From Orychophragmus violaceus (Eukaryota > Streptophyta > Magnoliopsida > Brassicales > Brassicaceae), in the NCBI GenBank assembly GCA_030180135.1, contig CM058230.1:101300439-101364438 (forward strand): a stretch of 64,000 nt of DNA. Reading direction: 5' to 3'. The position numbers and the translations under genes were made by a program. The notes beneath the pieces were generated by a model. That model made no database searches. It had not been told where the DNA came from and saw only the letters and a program-made list of their open reading frames with translations. Below, piece after piece: positions 12,734 through 25,260 of this stretch; the first letter of the stretch is position 1; every line of letters starts with the position of its first letter.

Positions 12734-13750
12734 GGCTTCTTGTCCCACCTACACCTGCATGCTACTCGGAGATCAAAATTCCATCACAGGAAAGTTAAAG
12801 CTTCAATCTTGCACCGGAAATCTCGAATGGGCAGCTCAAATCAGCTGATAACACTAAAATCAAGCCGAAATTTAGCAACCCTGCATAAATGAGGATCCAT
12901 ACCTACTTGACCGAAATGAGCTTACTGTGCAATGGCATGACGGTGAAATCGAAGCAGAAGGGATCGCTTAAAACCCAAAAATTTCAGCCCTCAAGCAAAA
13001 TGAGACACCTTGGGTACAGATTTGGGGGTTTTTTCTTCAAAGAGGGTTTTTATTTCAGAGAATTAAGCTGTAAAGTAGGTAAAGGAGAAACACTAAATCA
13101 CTTCCTTTAGTGTTTTCTTGCTTTCTTTTGTAAAAATGTTGGAATTTTTTGAATAAATCTCAGAGAATTTTTCTCAGGTTTTGGGGAATGGATAATTAAA
13201 ACCCTACCCTCAAATGTGTGTGTGAAGTGTGTGAAGTAAAAAAAAAACAGCTACAACCTTCTCTCTCCCTTCTCAAAGAACGACGTCTTGTGTAGAGAGA
13301 AAAGTGTGTGGGAAAAAATAAATTAAAAAGCTATGGCTCTGTCCGAACAAACGTTACACGCGCGTGTAAAGCGGACCAATGGGATATCACACGATAGAAC
13401 GCGCGGAGTGTTTATTGGTCAGTCAGAATGGAATGATTTGGAGCATCTCTTAGAACTTTCTACCTAAAAATGTATTTTTCTTCGATTTTGTTTCCCAAGA
13501 TATCTAGTTGTTCCGCCGGCTTAGTTGTCATTTATAAGTTTTGGTTATGGAGACTATACTTTTATCTGTCAGCTTATGTATTTCACCATTGTATCTTTTC
13601 CCAGTTAATCAATATAATTCAGATAGAAAAAAAAAGATATGGATTTAGCAATATTAATATTTGAAACTTTTGTGTCTTCTTAATTGTTTTCTTTTTAATT
13701 TACATATGTTCTTTAAATGCCAACACATTAATAACTGTAAAAACAAATCC
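12734..13750 (-). promoter_or_regulatory. DEK1 5' leader and promoter region
   Basis: Upstream of the DEK1 ATG (12731-12733) the - strand has a possible leader intron ending TGCAG near 12755. No coding frame is seen. CT-rich and AG-rich stretches at 13250-13310 fit a core promoter or leader. 13440-13750 is AT-rich with nothing recognisable. Confidence 0.4.
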
Positions 13751-14590
13751 TATGAAACTATCTCTCTTGTTTTCCTCTCGCTTCTCACTAAAACAACACA
13801 CCGTCTGCGATCTTCTTCTCCGACCATCAGCAAGCGTTTTGCCGTTTCTGATGGTCGGGTTACTTGTGTAATCCCTGCTTTTTGTTTGTTTATCCGGAGT
13901 TAGCGAATCTCTCTCAAATTTTCTTGTGTAATAGAGATTGATTCGTTGGTTTGAGGTTTCAATAAATTACGGATATCATGTCTGGTGATCTTCTTGATTT
14001 GTTTCGGGATCTTTTACCAGATTGATTCCGGTTGGCACGATCTCTCCCATGGCGCTTCACCATCAACACAATGTTGATCTCCTCATCCTCTCTTCCTAGT
14101 TGTCGTGCACCCCTCGACGTTGGATATAGAGTCCGGTCGAGTTGAACGGGCCCATCAGCTTCTACAAATAACGATAGACAAATTCTAGTTGGATTTCCCC
14201 TATAGCGGCGCAAAGTCTACGACGGCGGAGAAGTATTGGATTAGGGCACCAACTCTTTACCCGGTTGTTGAAGAAGGTTTGGATGGGACTTGATCGGCAG
14301 AGCTATGTGAGAATTGTTCCAGGCAGGATGCTTCTTCGCCGGAGTCCGGAGCTCAATCCGGCGAGGTTGATGCATGACGGGATCTACGGAATATTGACAC
14401 ATGTCCGTCCTCTGCTTTGTCATGACCACATGTCTGTCTTTTTATTCCGAGTCAGTTTTGTACTGAAATCAGCCCATTAATGGTCCGTTAGAATTTAGTC
14501 ATGTAACGTTCTTCTATTCTCTGTACTGCAGCCCATTGGGCTTATGATATAAAAATATTTTACCGCCAAGAAAAATAAATAATAATAACT
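13750..14590. repeat. Probable retroelement-derived fragment, unclassified
   Basis: It has higher GC than its surroundings, no intact frame, and ends in an A-rich stretch near 14560-14590 after GCCCATTGGGCTTATGATAT. That composition resembles a LINE 5' region fused to a 3' tail, but no diagnostic motif is seen. Confidence 0.3.
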
Positions 14591-14995
14591 GTAAAGACAA
14601 TTAGAATTACATATTTCATGGGATATTTATTTTTTTGTCAATAGTTTTAATATTTATTTGCAAGTATATTTTTTGACACAAATTGCAAACTCGAAAAATA
14701 ACAATATATTAAATATTTTGTGTCACTCGGATATCCGAACAGGTTTTCAATAAGAACCAAAATCAATCGAGATGTGTTGGTAATGAACAATAAGATCTAG
14801 TGGGATAATATACATATACTCGAACCTAATCTGAATCTGTTTTTTCGGGTCGGTTTCGGTTCAGGTTTTGGATATGGATAAAAATGACCATGAAAAATAT
14901 GGTGTAGTATAAATCAATTTATTATATAAGCTTAATTTTAAAGTTTTATTTTTATTTTTTGAGTAAAGCTCATAAGTTACTTTATTAATGGATGA

Positions 14996-15075
14996 ACACA
15001 TACACATAGATACACATGTTGAAACCATATGATGGACACATACACATAGACACACATGTTGAAACCGTATGGTGG
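14996..15075. repeat. Two-copy 40-bp tandem duplication
   Basis: The block beginning ACACATACACATAGA at 14996 recurs at 15036 with few changes. It is AC-rich and lies in intergenic DNA. Confidence 0.75.
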
Positions 15076-15284
15076 ACATCTTTACCTGGACAACCACCAT
15101 AACTAAACTAATCTTTTATGTGTCTAATTTGTAGTTAACAAACATGTTCATGGATGGGTGAATCCTTAGATGTCTCAAATCATTGGAACAATGATAAATT
15201 CGTAGAAACGAATATGATTATCACATGTTTGCGTGACAAAAACAAGGAAGAAGGATCAAAGCATCCAACGAACAAATCTCATAC

Positions 15285-15488
15285 TCAGGGGAGTTTCACA
15301 CCAGCGTCAGAAGCAATCAGATGTAGGAAGCAATCGAAAGCAAAAACGAAGGAAGAAGGACTTGGCATGGGGATAATCGATGCTTGAACCTCGATGCTAA
15401 TCCCTCCAAGCGCAGCCATTGCAGCAGCCATGTGAGACTCTGTCACGGTGTTGATCAGAGAAAAAACGCAGGGTATGGAAAGAGACAA
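15285..15488 (-). CDS. Small open frame, uncharacterised, possibly spurious
   Basis: A 67-codon frame on - reads through a region of moderate GC. It contains an internal Met followed by an alanine-rich segment (MAAAMAALGG) and a hydrophobic C-terminal half (FVFAFDCFLHLIA). Flanks are AT-rich and non-coding. I recognise no family. It could be a fragment of a larger spliced gene or a chance frame. Confidence 0.2.
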   Translation of the reverse strand: MSLSIPCVFSLINTVTESHMAAAMAALGGISIEVQASIIPMPSPSSFVFAFDCFLHLIASDAGVKLP

Positions 15489-15539
15489 GCGGCAGCTAAA
15501 ACACGTGAAAAGAAACAGAGGTAATAATTAGGGTTTTTG

Positions 15540-16036
15540 GAAAATTCTAAATAAAAGAAGATAATAAATTGGTTAGCTTTAAAATAAATTTTGGCCACAA
15601 TAAACATTATTACGCTTAAAACAAATCTGGAAGGGCAAAGGGGTATTTAAAAAAATTGAACAATGGGAAAACTACCTATGAATCCTAAAGTGCCTTATTT
15701 TGTAATAAGTATTTGAGAAGTGCCTTAATATGTTAATCACTCTTTGTCAACAAACTAAACTTGTAGTTCTAACTAATGCTAATGAAATTTCGACAATAGT
15801 TGAAACTCTTATTAACATATATTATTTTATACAAATATATTAATTTCAAACTAAATAATTTCTGAAATAAATATATTGATGTTAATCAAAATATCTTACC
15901 CATGAATATTTTTCAAAATAATTTGGGTTCTAGTTTATAAAGATTTATTTGTAAGATTTTATTTTCTAAATTAAATGACATTAAACAACTTTTCTTGTAT
16001 TTAGCATTTTTGAAATCATTTAACAAATAAATTAAA
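15540..16036. other. AT-rich intergenic DNA
   Basis: Very AT-rich with no coding frames or structured repeats that I can support. Confidence 0.5.
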
Positions 16037-16737
16037 TTAGTATAACACGCTCGCATAATGTGCGAGCACAAATATTATTAAACATAATTTTTTTTAAAAT
16101 AAAATATTATCAAATTAATTTTAAAATAACAATACTATAAAAATCTATATGAGACTATTTATAAGCAAACATACATAATTTTTATTTAATAAATTATCTT
16201 ATAATTTATTATAAATAAAATTAATAGTAAGGAAATAAATTATAATGCTTTTGTATAAAAATTAATAGATAAATATCTTATTTAAAATGTGTTATCATTT
16301 ATATATATAAATTCAGAATTTATATAAATAATACGAAATTGCTATATAAAATAAAAAGGAAAATATATTTATTAATACTTAAAAATATTCATAAATATTT
16401 TTAATATTTATTATCTTATTTTTTTAATTTAAGTTTATGTATATCTCTAAAATCTCTAAAATAAAATTAAAAATTTTCATAAAAATTTGTATCTTACTTT
16501 TTATTTTTATTCAAAGTTATGTAAATCTTCGAAATAAATATAATAAAATTAACAATATAAATTAAGATTATAACAATAATTAGCCTAGTTTCATTAATGA
16601 CAAATTAGTAATCAACCGTTTTGAGAGTAAATATAAGGTCAAAAACACTTCTCAATTAATATAAAGATGGCATGTTTGTAATTAAATTAAAAACTAATGG
16701 CATATTCAATTTTGTACTTCTCTTTTAACAATATAGA
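16037..16737 (-). mobile_element. Non-autonomous Helitron (701 bp)
   Basis: Read on -, the 5' end is A|TCTATATTGTTAAAAGAGA, the TC start typical of Arabidopsis Basho/ATREP Helitrons. The 3' end is CTAA|T (CTRR rule), preceded after ~8 nt by a GCTCGCA...TGCGAGC hairpin (+ strand 16050-16068). The flanking A and T match Helitron insertion between A and T. There is no Rep/helicase coding sequence. The interior is AT-rich. Confidence 0.75.
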
Positions 16738-16768
16738 TATTTTTGAATTTATAATAACTTATTATAGT

Positions 16769-17635
16769 AGAAACTCTATAAATTAACACTCGATAAATTA
16801 ATAATCACGAATAATTAATAATTTTTTCTAGTCTCGAATTGGGCCGGTTTATAATATAACTAAATTTAATAAGATAATAAGATAATAATTTTTAAGTCAT
16901 ATATAACTATATAGTCCTATAAATACCATAAATTAATAAATAGCATATGAAAAATTTATGCAAATATGAGATATATAACTAAGATAATCTACTAAAATAT
17001 GAATATAAAATTTCAGGAGAAAAAAATGGAGTTCGTCTTTAATTTTTTTTTGTATCAAAAAACTATTGTGTTGTTTTATAAAATTGCTTCAAAAATTGTA
17101 AAGAATTCTAACGCGATAATTGCTTCTTTATGCGTACATGCTTCCAAGTTTATCATAATCTCATCTTTAAGTTCATCATTAACATTAAAATTATTAACAT
17201 TAAAAATACAAAACCACTTTTTCTTATCTTGTACTCATATTTTTTGTAAATATTTTAAGACAATAAGACATATTGTATGCTAATATACTATATAAAGAAG
17301 AATAAAATTCAATTCTCTTTAATGCAAACTATGTTTTGTCCATATCAATCAATTAACGTAATTATAGTTAATCTTTTAAATATTGTATTCTAGAAAAAGA
17401 TAAACAAAATGAAAAAAATTAAATAATATGAAAACATAAATATGTAAATAATTAAGTAAAATAAAATTTATATAAAAATCTAGAAAATATATATTTAATG
17501 AAACTTCTTATTTCAAATAAAAAGAATATTTAAACAAATATTTCATTCAAATGAGTTATATATATATATAAATTAATAACTTGATAAATTAACAAAATAT
17601 CAAAATCTTAATATTATTAATTTATAGAGTTTTTA
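16769..17635. mobile_element. AT-rich TIR element (~870 bp)
   Basis: It starts AGAAACTCTATAAATTAA near 16769 and ends with the inverted counterpart TTAATTTATAGAGTTTTT at 17618-17635. TIR-like subrepeats (AAATTAATAA) recur inside. ATAGT occurs at both outer edges and could be a TSD. There is no transposase frame; a 94-codon frame at 16999-17283 is AT-driven and unconvincing. Confidence 0.5.
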
Positions 17636-17704
17636 ATAGTGTTCCTAACCCTGTAATTTTATATGACATAATCACTAAACTATTTCAATTAAGTCTACTC
17701 AGGT

Positions 17705-18177
17705 TAGGCCTGGGACTTAGGTTCTTCGGTTCGGTTACGGTTCGGTTATTCGGTTTTTTGGTTTTTCTGTTTTTAGAAAACTTACCGATCGGTTTTTTTC
17801 TTCGGTTCGGTTCGGTTTCGGTTCATAAAACTTCGGTTCGGTTCGGTTCGATATTTCGGTTCGATTTTATATTCCAAGGCTATATGTATATATATACATC
17901 AAACACACAAACACAAACTGACAAAAGTATATATATATATATTGAAAGATTGAAACTTTTATGAAAATCAAAATCGATCGACAACTACAAGTCTACAATA
18001 ATGAATAATAGGCTAGAGACTTCGGTTCTTCGGTTTGGTTTTTCGGGTTTTTTTTTTGTTTTTAAAAAATCTACCAATCGGTTTTTTTCTACGGTTCGGT
18101 TCGGTTTCGGTTCATAAAACTTCGGTTCAGTTTCGGTTCGATAATTTCGATTCGGTTTTATATCACAGGGCTAACTC
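17705..18177. repeat. CGGTT-rich degenerate repeat, two units
   Basis: Two blocks each begin near TAGGC (TAGGCCTGGG at 17705; TAGGCTAGAG near 18009) and are filled with TTCGGTTCGG and TTCGGTT variants. They are separated by an AT microsatellite (17885-17941). Open frames here are a product of the repeat. The same family occurs at 51078-51775 and, more decayed, at 14730-14875 and 18650-19060. Confidence 0.65.
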
Positions 18178-19560
18178 AGGTTATACGCTCAAAGCTCATA
18201 AAAAGAAGTCAATGTCTCTGTCACAAAATTTAAAACATCCAACTATATATTATAATATAAATTAGAATTCTGAATGCTTTTGTTTTCATAAATTCATCTA
18301 AATCCCAAATTCAAGCCGCTTAAGTCAAAGATAGTCTACTGAACCTTCTAAGACCATATTGGTTTTGAAAAGGCAGATCTGGAATAATGAAAAGAGAAAT
18401 TTAAATGTAAATTTTCTTATAAAAATATGGTATTTAGCATCTGTAAAATATTATCAAGTTTAGCAGGTTTTTGCAATTTTTGATCAAAATATAATAAGTA
18501 AAGTATTGTTTTATGCATTAAAATGTTAGAAGAATCAAAATACACATTTCCAGTAGTTACAGACCGTATATGTCTACTTATAAGTTCATTTATGAATTAT
18601 ATTTTTCCCTTTACCTATGTGTGAAAACTGAAAAAATTAGAAAATAAATTGGATGTTCGGTTCAGTTCTTTTTAGAATTTTTTGTTTAAAACTATAAAAT
18701 CTATTCAGATATACAATTTTTGGATCGGACTTGATTCAGTTACTTGCGAGTTCGAATATCTGAAACTATAAAAAAAAATTGAAATACTCGAAAATATTAC
18801 TAAAATGATCTAAAAATATTGTAAATTATTTAAATAACTTGAATATCCCTTAAAAGTATATTCAAACTACTTAAAAGTATTTGAAAATACTCAATATGTA
18901 CAATCATGAATAATTCAATTAAAAACTAATCAAAATACCTTTGGGTTAGATGTTGAGATCGGTATTATCTAGTATCTAAAATTCTTAGACTTGAGCTTTG
19001 TTCGAGTATTTTTCTAAAACTGGATAAAGTTCGGATTGTGTTTCGGATTCAATTACAAAAAAAATAGCATTCACCCATATGCAAAAGATCATCATCCTCC
19101 AAAGATATAGTTCGTGAATGAGTGATCACCAACTAAAAATAGTTCAACCGCAATCCATGATTACTTTTCGTTTTTAGTCATCACCAATTCATGATTACTA
19201 AAAATGGGTCTCTCTCTCTCCCTCCTAATGTGAAACCAAATTTAACAACAAAAAGCAAATGAGAAAACAAAATAAAATCTCTTATTGTCAAAAAGGGAAT
19301 TAGAGAGTAGGTTATGGAAATTAATTCACTCGTCCAGGCAAAAGTTAATTTCAACTTATTGAAGTTTTTGTGAAAGAGAGATTCATTCACTTGATTAAAC
19401 AAATCACATGATACAAAGTAAGATTTCACTAGAGACAAAAGTTTCTAAGTTTTCAAAGAAACTTAAGCCACACATTCCTCCTCTTCCCCATCTACTTACA
19501 TGGTGAAGATGAAACCAAACAAACCCCCAAAAAAAACTAACCATTACATAACTTTTACCA
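18178..19560. other. Intergenic DNA with decayed CGGTT-type repeat
   Basis: AT-rich. Between about 18650 and 19060 it carries scattered GGTTCGG/GGTTCAG and GATATC-type words like the repeat upstream. No gene is supported. The last part is the 3' flank of the neprosin-domain gene. Confidence 0.4.
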
Positions 19561-19669
19561 TCCCTAAAACTACCCAAGAAGGTGGATTGAGTTACTGTGT
19601 GTAGAAAGTGGTGAATTCACAAGACAAGAAACCCAAGAGGCGAGCCAGTACACTATTTGGTTGCCTAGT

Positions 19670-21635
19670 TTATGGACAGTTATCGTTTTTACCAGGACCT
19701 CCATAGTAGAAGTAATGACCCCAATCATCATTGTTCCCGGGTTGAACATCATAACAGTTAGACTGTTCAGTGAATGTTCCAAGTCCTTTAGGTGCCTTGA
19801 GGTTGTTTGAAGAATCAACCACCTGAATGTTCCTGAAGTAACTCGCTTTGCTAAAGCCTTCTTCTGGAAATCTACCACTGCCCATTTGTGTTGAAGTGTG
19901 GTGGCCATCTGATTGCGAGTTCACCACTTCTCCACCCCACTCGATCATCGATGCACTTTCTGTTAAGTATGAGAAGAGAAAAGATGGCCAATATCCTAAA
20001 ACATGATCGTTTCCAAATTGCATCCACCAGTGTCCCTCTTTTGGATCCTGTGACAAAGTTAACAAACCATTTCCACATCAATTAAAGAAAGATTTAATCT
20101 TTTCTTGTCTTATGGGTTGCACTTAAGCTTATGTCTTTATCAATTCTCTTTGTGGCTTAACATACCTTCCAGATCAGAATACTGATATCATACTGCGAAT
20201 TACGATATCCAGAGACCGGGGAGATGCTTGCTCCCATTGCTATGTCGCTGTTGATTTGAATAAAACCTGAGCAAAGAAGATTGTAGCAACCGGTAGCTTG
20301 ATATGCATCACTCTGCAGTTAAGTTGCCAACATGAGAAATGTAAGGAACAAAAAGAAACTGATTAGTTTCAGGAACTTACAGTCCAGTAAGTGAAGAGTC
20401 TTGTGTTATTGTCACCATACAGATCCGGGCTCACCTGTTGTAAAGCAACAAGAATTAATACACTAGACATGAAAATAATTAACCAAAGAGAGAACAACAG
20501 CGTACCTGCCAGCCAGCTTCGATACTGTTCAGGTCTTGTCCGAATGAGCCACCAAGAAGCCATATCTGTGACAAGCTGAACTCGTTCTGCTGCTGTATCT
20601 TTGGCTCCCATACATTTATAGTGGCTTTAGCTCCATAGTACTTATCTCCTTCCACATAAGCTATGGCATGCTATATATAATTCAAGAAACAAAAATGAAT
20701 AACACATTTCAGATCAAGAAACTAACAAAAAAAAGAAAGAAACTGTTACACTTGGCTCACCTGGTGACCATTTTGGTTGATGAGGTCAGGTTCTGCAGAT
20801 TTAGGTAAAGGAACAGTTCTACGCTTCTTCTTGCCATATCGTTTGACTGAGCTTGCTCTCAAGACATCATCTTCTTTAGTCCTCCTCATGGGAATGGTTC
20901 CTTCAGAGCATTTACCATATCGATGCCATAACTGAGGGATATGCATTTCCTTCTCATTCGATTTAGTAGACACTTTGTTGTCATCAAAGAGTCCCTCAGG
21001 GTGGTAATTAGGCCTCATCTGAAGAAACACCAGTAAGTTATTATATAAAACACAAAGCCAAGACAATCAAAATCAGTAATTGTTTCAGTATACCTGAATC
21101 TTGTGATCTTTGAGGAAGGGATGATCAAAAGCTGGTTGCTTTGTGATGGGAACGCAGTCAATGATATCACCATCTGGGCTCTGTTTAATCACATTCAAGT
21201 AACAAACTTTCCTCAGAACATTAAAAGGTTAAATCGAGAAAGATCCTTATTATGACCATAACTTTTTATGAAATCTCGAGACAGTGTTTACTTATTGTTC
21301 AATTAGAACAAATAAACAAAACAAATCATCATTGTGTAGTAGTAGGAGAGAGAAATCAGGAATCATCAGATTATGATATTATGTTTCCAAATTTCAATCT
21401 CTTTGCTTACCAAACTCAGTCCAAACAGAAAAACCAAAAAAAGTACTAAAGAAGAAGAAGAAGAAGATAGATTTGCTTCTACCTGAATGCTCTTGACAGC
21501 TGGTTTGTTCAACCTGTTCAAATGCTTCTTCACTTCAAACTTCTGCTTCGATACGCCGGACCTTGCGGCACATGATAGCAAGAAGAAACCCCAGAGCCAT
21601 AAACACACCAAGAAACCTCTACCTAACTTCTCCAT
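19670..21635 (-). CDS. Neprosin-domain (DUF239) secreted protein, 7 exons, 413 aa
   Basis: Exons on -: 21635-21483, 21180-21094, 21018-20761, 20670-20506, 20434-20381, 20312-20166, 20047-19670. All introns are GT-AG and phase 0, total 1242 nt. The N-terminus (residues 1-24) is a signal peptide (basic start, hydrophobic LVCLWLWGFFLLSC). Then comes the neprosin activation-peptide region with the conserved I-D-C-V-...-QPAFDHPFLKDHKIQ block (exon 2), and the C-terminal neprosin domain. Neprosins are glutamic peptidases. Two conserved Glu positions are present, in YVEGDKYYGAKA (start of exon 4) and WGGEVVN (exon 7), so activity is plausible (inference). Expected location is the secretory pathway or cell wall. 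I recall Arabidopsis At1g55360 as the orthologue, keeping the order beside DEK1. It is intact, with no breaks. Confidence 0.93.
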
Positions 21636-21950
21636 GCTAAGATGCACCACTCCCACTGTCGCCAGCAAACACTAAATACCTTCTCTGAGTTTCTAAAAGA
21701 AACCCTAACAGATGAGCTGAATGATAATGTCGTTGGTTGGGACAAGTCTTTGGAAGTGGTGGGTCTGGTTTCGTTCTCGCATAAATCCAACCACACAGAT
21801 CAAAATCCAAACTTTCCTTACTTCTTCTCTCTACTCACCTCTCTTCACTACACTTTACAAAGAGCTTTCACTTTCTCTCTCCTATCCCTTCAGTTTCTCT
21901 ATTTTTAATTACTCTCTCTCTCTCTCTAACTATTCACAATAAAATATTAA
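21636..21950 (-). promoter_or_regulatory. Promoter and 5' leader of the neprosin-domain gene
   Basis: Non-coding. On - it contains a long GA-rich (CT-rich on +) stretch at 21820-21930 with a (CT)n microsatellite at 21911-21927, typical of plant core promoters. Confidence 0.4.
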
Positions 21951-23594
21951 TTTAGATATTTAATTATGCAATCTAATTTTGATTATAATTTTAAACCCAT
22001 ATTATAAAAATGAGTTAATAATTTAGATTTAAAAAATAAATTGTGTGTTATTTGGGATGAGATATATCGTAAATATAAAAGAGATTAAAATAATAATTTA
22101 ACATTATAAATTTTAATCCGGGTTGTATCGTAAGAACATGGTTTGAAAAAAAAAATATATATATATATATATATTTATTTATGAAAACAATTGTTGTAAA
22201 ATTTATGTGGTATAAATTTAATTTTTATTGCATTTATCTAAAATATTATTTTATAAAACAATAGATATTTATAAAAAAATATTATGTTTTATATTTAATA
22301 ATTAAATATTTAAAAGTGTAGAAACAGAAAATCCGTTTAACACATGTTATAGTGGTATATATAATTTGAAAATTTGATGTAACAACCCGTTAAAAACTGC
22401 ATTCGAACATAAAACATAATTTGACGCCTCAAATATTTCAATAATATAAATATGGAATAATTTTAATATTTTTATTAAGCTTAAAATATATCAACTGAAA
22501 TTATTTAATATATATATTAAACTCATGCATAGTTTTTTTTATAGAAAATTATAATCAAAATTGGCTAATTTATTTTTTAACCCGTTCAATGATTTAAATA
22601 TTTTGCAATTTGATGAAAAAACTCGCTAAAAATGCAATCGTAAAAACATCAATCGTAATATCATCTATCATATATTTTAACAATATAAAATATTGACTAA
22701 TTTTAATATTTTATCAAAGTAAATTATATTATTCTAGTTTTTAGTTTTCTATTTTTTTAAAAAATAGATTTTATAAATTAGATTTTAGTTTACAGTAATT
22801 TATTTATTTTTAAAATATTCACTTTAAAAATTAAATTATGTTAAAATACATTAATTTATGTTTATATTGGTCTAAATATAAAGATTTTGTGTTTGTCATT
22901 GATCAAATGTAATTAAATTATTGTTTAGGTTATTTTAATAATAAATAAAATTTTAGTAATTATTTTTTAAAGAAATCAATAAATTACAAATATTTTTAAG
23001 ATTTTGTTATAATATTAAATACATATTTATATTCAAACAAAAAGATATTAAAAGATATTATGAATATATTTTGAATAAAATAAAAAAATTAGAGAATATT
23101 TCTATTAAAATGTAATTAAAATGATTTATAATAAATTTTTAAAATAAATACGAATTCAATAAAAAATTCTTAAAAAAATAACAATAAAATAATTTTATAA
23201 AATTTTGTTATAATACACACACACATGTATATATATATATATATTTGAAATAAAAAATAAAAAGATATTAAAATATATTATAAATATATTTTGAAATAAA
23301 TTATAAATTAGATAATATTAACCTATATATACAAAATAGTTAATTGTATAAATTATTTAAATATATTTATCAATTGATTTAATAGTTTAATTAATTAATC
23401 TATTATATTTTGATTGTTTGACTACATATTTAATAAATGTCTTGTTTGGAAATATAAATAGTAAAAATAATGTTATATTACTTAATTATTTTTGTAAAAT
23501 TTAATTAAATTATTAATATGTAATGATATAACTTATAATAAACACATGAATTAAATGTTAATTCTATATTTGTCTATTTTTTTAATAGTATAGA
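21951..23594 (-). mobile_element. AT-rich block ending in a Helitron-type 5' terminus
   Basis: Read on -, the block starts at 23594 with A|TCTATACTATTAAAA, the Basho/ATREP Helitron start. No convincing hairpin plus CTRR 3' end was found, so the other boundary is not defined and older insertions may be mixed in. AT microsatellites lie at 22148-22173 and 23228-23243. No coding frames. Confidence 0.4.
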
Positions 23595-23975
23595 TGTTGA
23601 CGACGGGTCAAAGGAACGCCCATAATTTACCTATTTATTTTTAACTTGCATGCCCATAATTATGGTAAATGCGAATTTGATACATAGCATTACATTTAAT
23701 ATTATAACATTTATGAATTGTGATTGTTTTCAGCTTCGTTGTGTACGGATATGGAAATTTAGAAGATTGATTAATGAAGAAAAAATGTCTACAAATATAT
23801 CTAAGAAGAGAGGAGAGTACACTGGTGGGGGGAAATTACATAAGGGTATTATAGTCATTTCCAATCTATGCAGAACCTACCGTTAAAAATTCCAGTTAAC
23901 GTCGTTACCCACCGTCAGCTACGAGTCATCGATTCGGATGTCACTGCCATTAACTGAAAAGCTTTGCCAGTAGAG

Positions 23976-24010
23976 ATCACACGTGTTGTGACCAAAGGTC
24001 ACACGTGCGA
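23976..24010. promoter_or_regulatory. Inverted repeat with two ACACGTG cores
   Basis: TCACACGTG, then TGTGACC-AAA-GGTCACA, then CACGTGCGA forms a compact palindrome with two G-box/ABRE-like cores ~22 bp apart. No gene start is recognised nearby, so a regulatory role is unproven. Confidence 0.35.
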
Positions 24011-24359
24011 GAAGTTGTATCACTCACCGTACGCGTATGTCACGCCCATGACTAACGCACAGATCACGGAGAGGGGTAAAACCGGAAAGTGTGTAAATAT
24101 GTGGCCGCCAACTGTCACAAAAAATTTATAATACAATTACAAATGGTATCCGATGCGAGGAAAGAGATGATTGCAAATCGAGAAATACTATTTTCAGTTA
24201 TAAAGAAATCATTACAAGTTTTTACCTTATGTATGCACTTTCAATCAGTTTTTTTAATAATAATTATATATTAAATAATAATCCCGATAAAACCGGGCAT
24301 CGGACATCGATTACACCGCCGTCGAATAATCCGTAAAATCCGGCCGATATCAGCGAAAA

Positions 24360-25260
24360 TCTAAAGAACTATCACTATTATAGGCTAAGAAGAAAAAACG
24401 ATTCCGAAAGGTGAGATGGGAAGTAGACGGAGGAGCAAAAGCCTCTTCTCCGGAGGACTGAGCGATCGCTCACCGCCACCAAACGGCCAGATCCCGAGTA
24501 ACCCGGTTGGTCCGTAACCGGTTTCCTGAGTCTCCGACTTCACCGGTGGAGGAAGACCCTGCTCCCGGAGTGTCCCGCGGCCACTTAAATCAACCGCCGT
24601 AAGCAGTCGACCTCACCTCCATCTTTCGCCTCTTCCGCCGCAATCTCGCCTACCTTTAGCTCGCCCACAACTGCGCTCTCCAATCGGCTTTAATTCGCCC
24701 AAGATCTGACACCGCCACAGACAAAGAACGATCCTCCGGCGAACCGCCATCCCCGTCAGAATCCTTGCCGTGACCATGTCTTCATTCGAGAAAAGATGCA
24801 GACCCACCCAACCGACAGACGAAAATCGCATCTCTAAGCTATGAGTAATCCGACACTATGAAGAGGTAGAGATCTCACCGCCGTCCTCGCGCTGTGTCTC
24901 CTTCTACCGCCTCGCGTCGCCGATCTCAGAAGCCATGGAGCTTCCGCAGCAACCTCGTCTTCGGAGTACCCAACACCGCACCTCGGAGAAGAAGGGAGAA
25001 CTTCCGATGTCGCCGCCGATTCCTCAGTCTGTCGATGAAGCTCGTTAACGGAAAGAGACCAGAGAGGCCTTCTCGACAGACGATGAGAGCCGCCGCCGCC
25101 GCGAAGACCTCTTCGCCAAAGGAATCGCCTTTAAAAACCCTAGAGAGAAAACGAAGATAGCGCGTGCGACTCAGATGCTCAAAAGGGAGAATTTCCGATG
25201 TCGCCGCCGACTCCTCAGTCCGTCGATGAAGCAAACAATCAGTTTTTTTAAACCCTGGTT
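24360..25260. repeat. GC-rich retroelement-like fragment with a ~50-bp direct repeat
   Basis: Markedly GC-rich against AT-rich flanks. A block containing GGGAGAA(C/T)TTCCGATGTCG lies at about 24990-25040 and again at 25183-25232 with few changes. Frames are open on both strands but show no known domain. It could be the 5' part of a LINE (inference). Confidence 0.35.

Noticed and set aside
17758..18265. Two homologous small proteins (FLFLENLPIGFFLRFGSVSVHKTSV-like)
   Set aside because: They are translations of the CGGTT-rich repeat; similarity reflects the repeat units.
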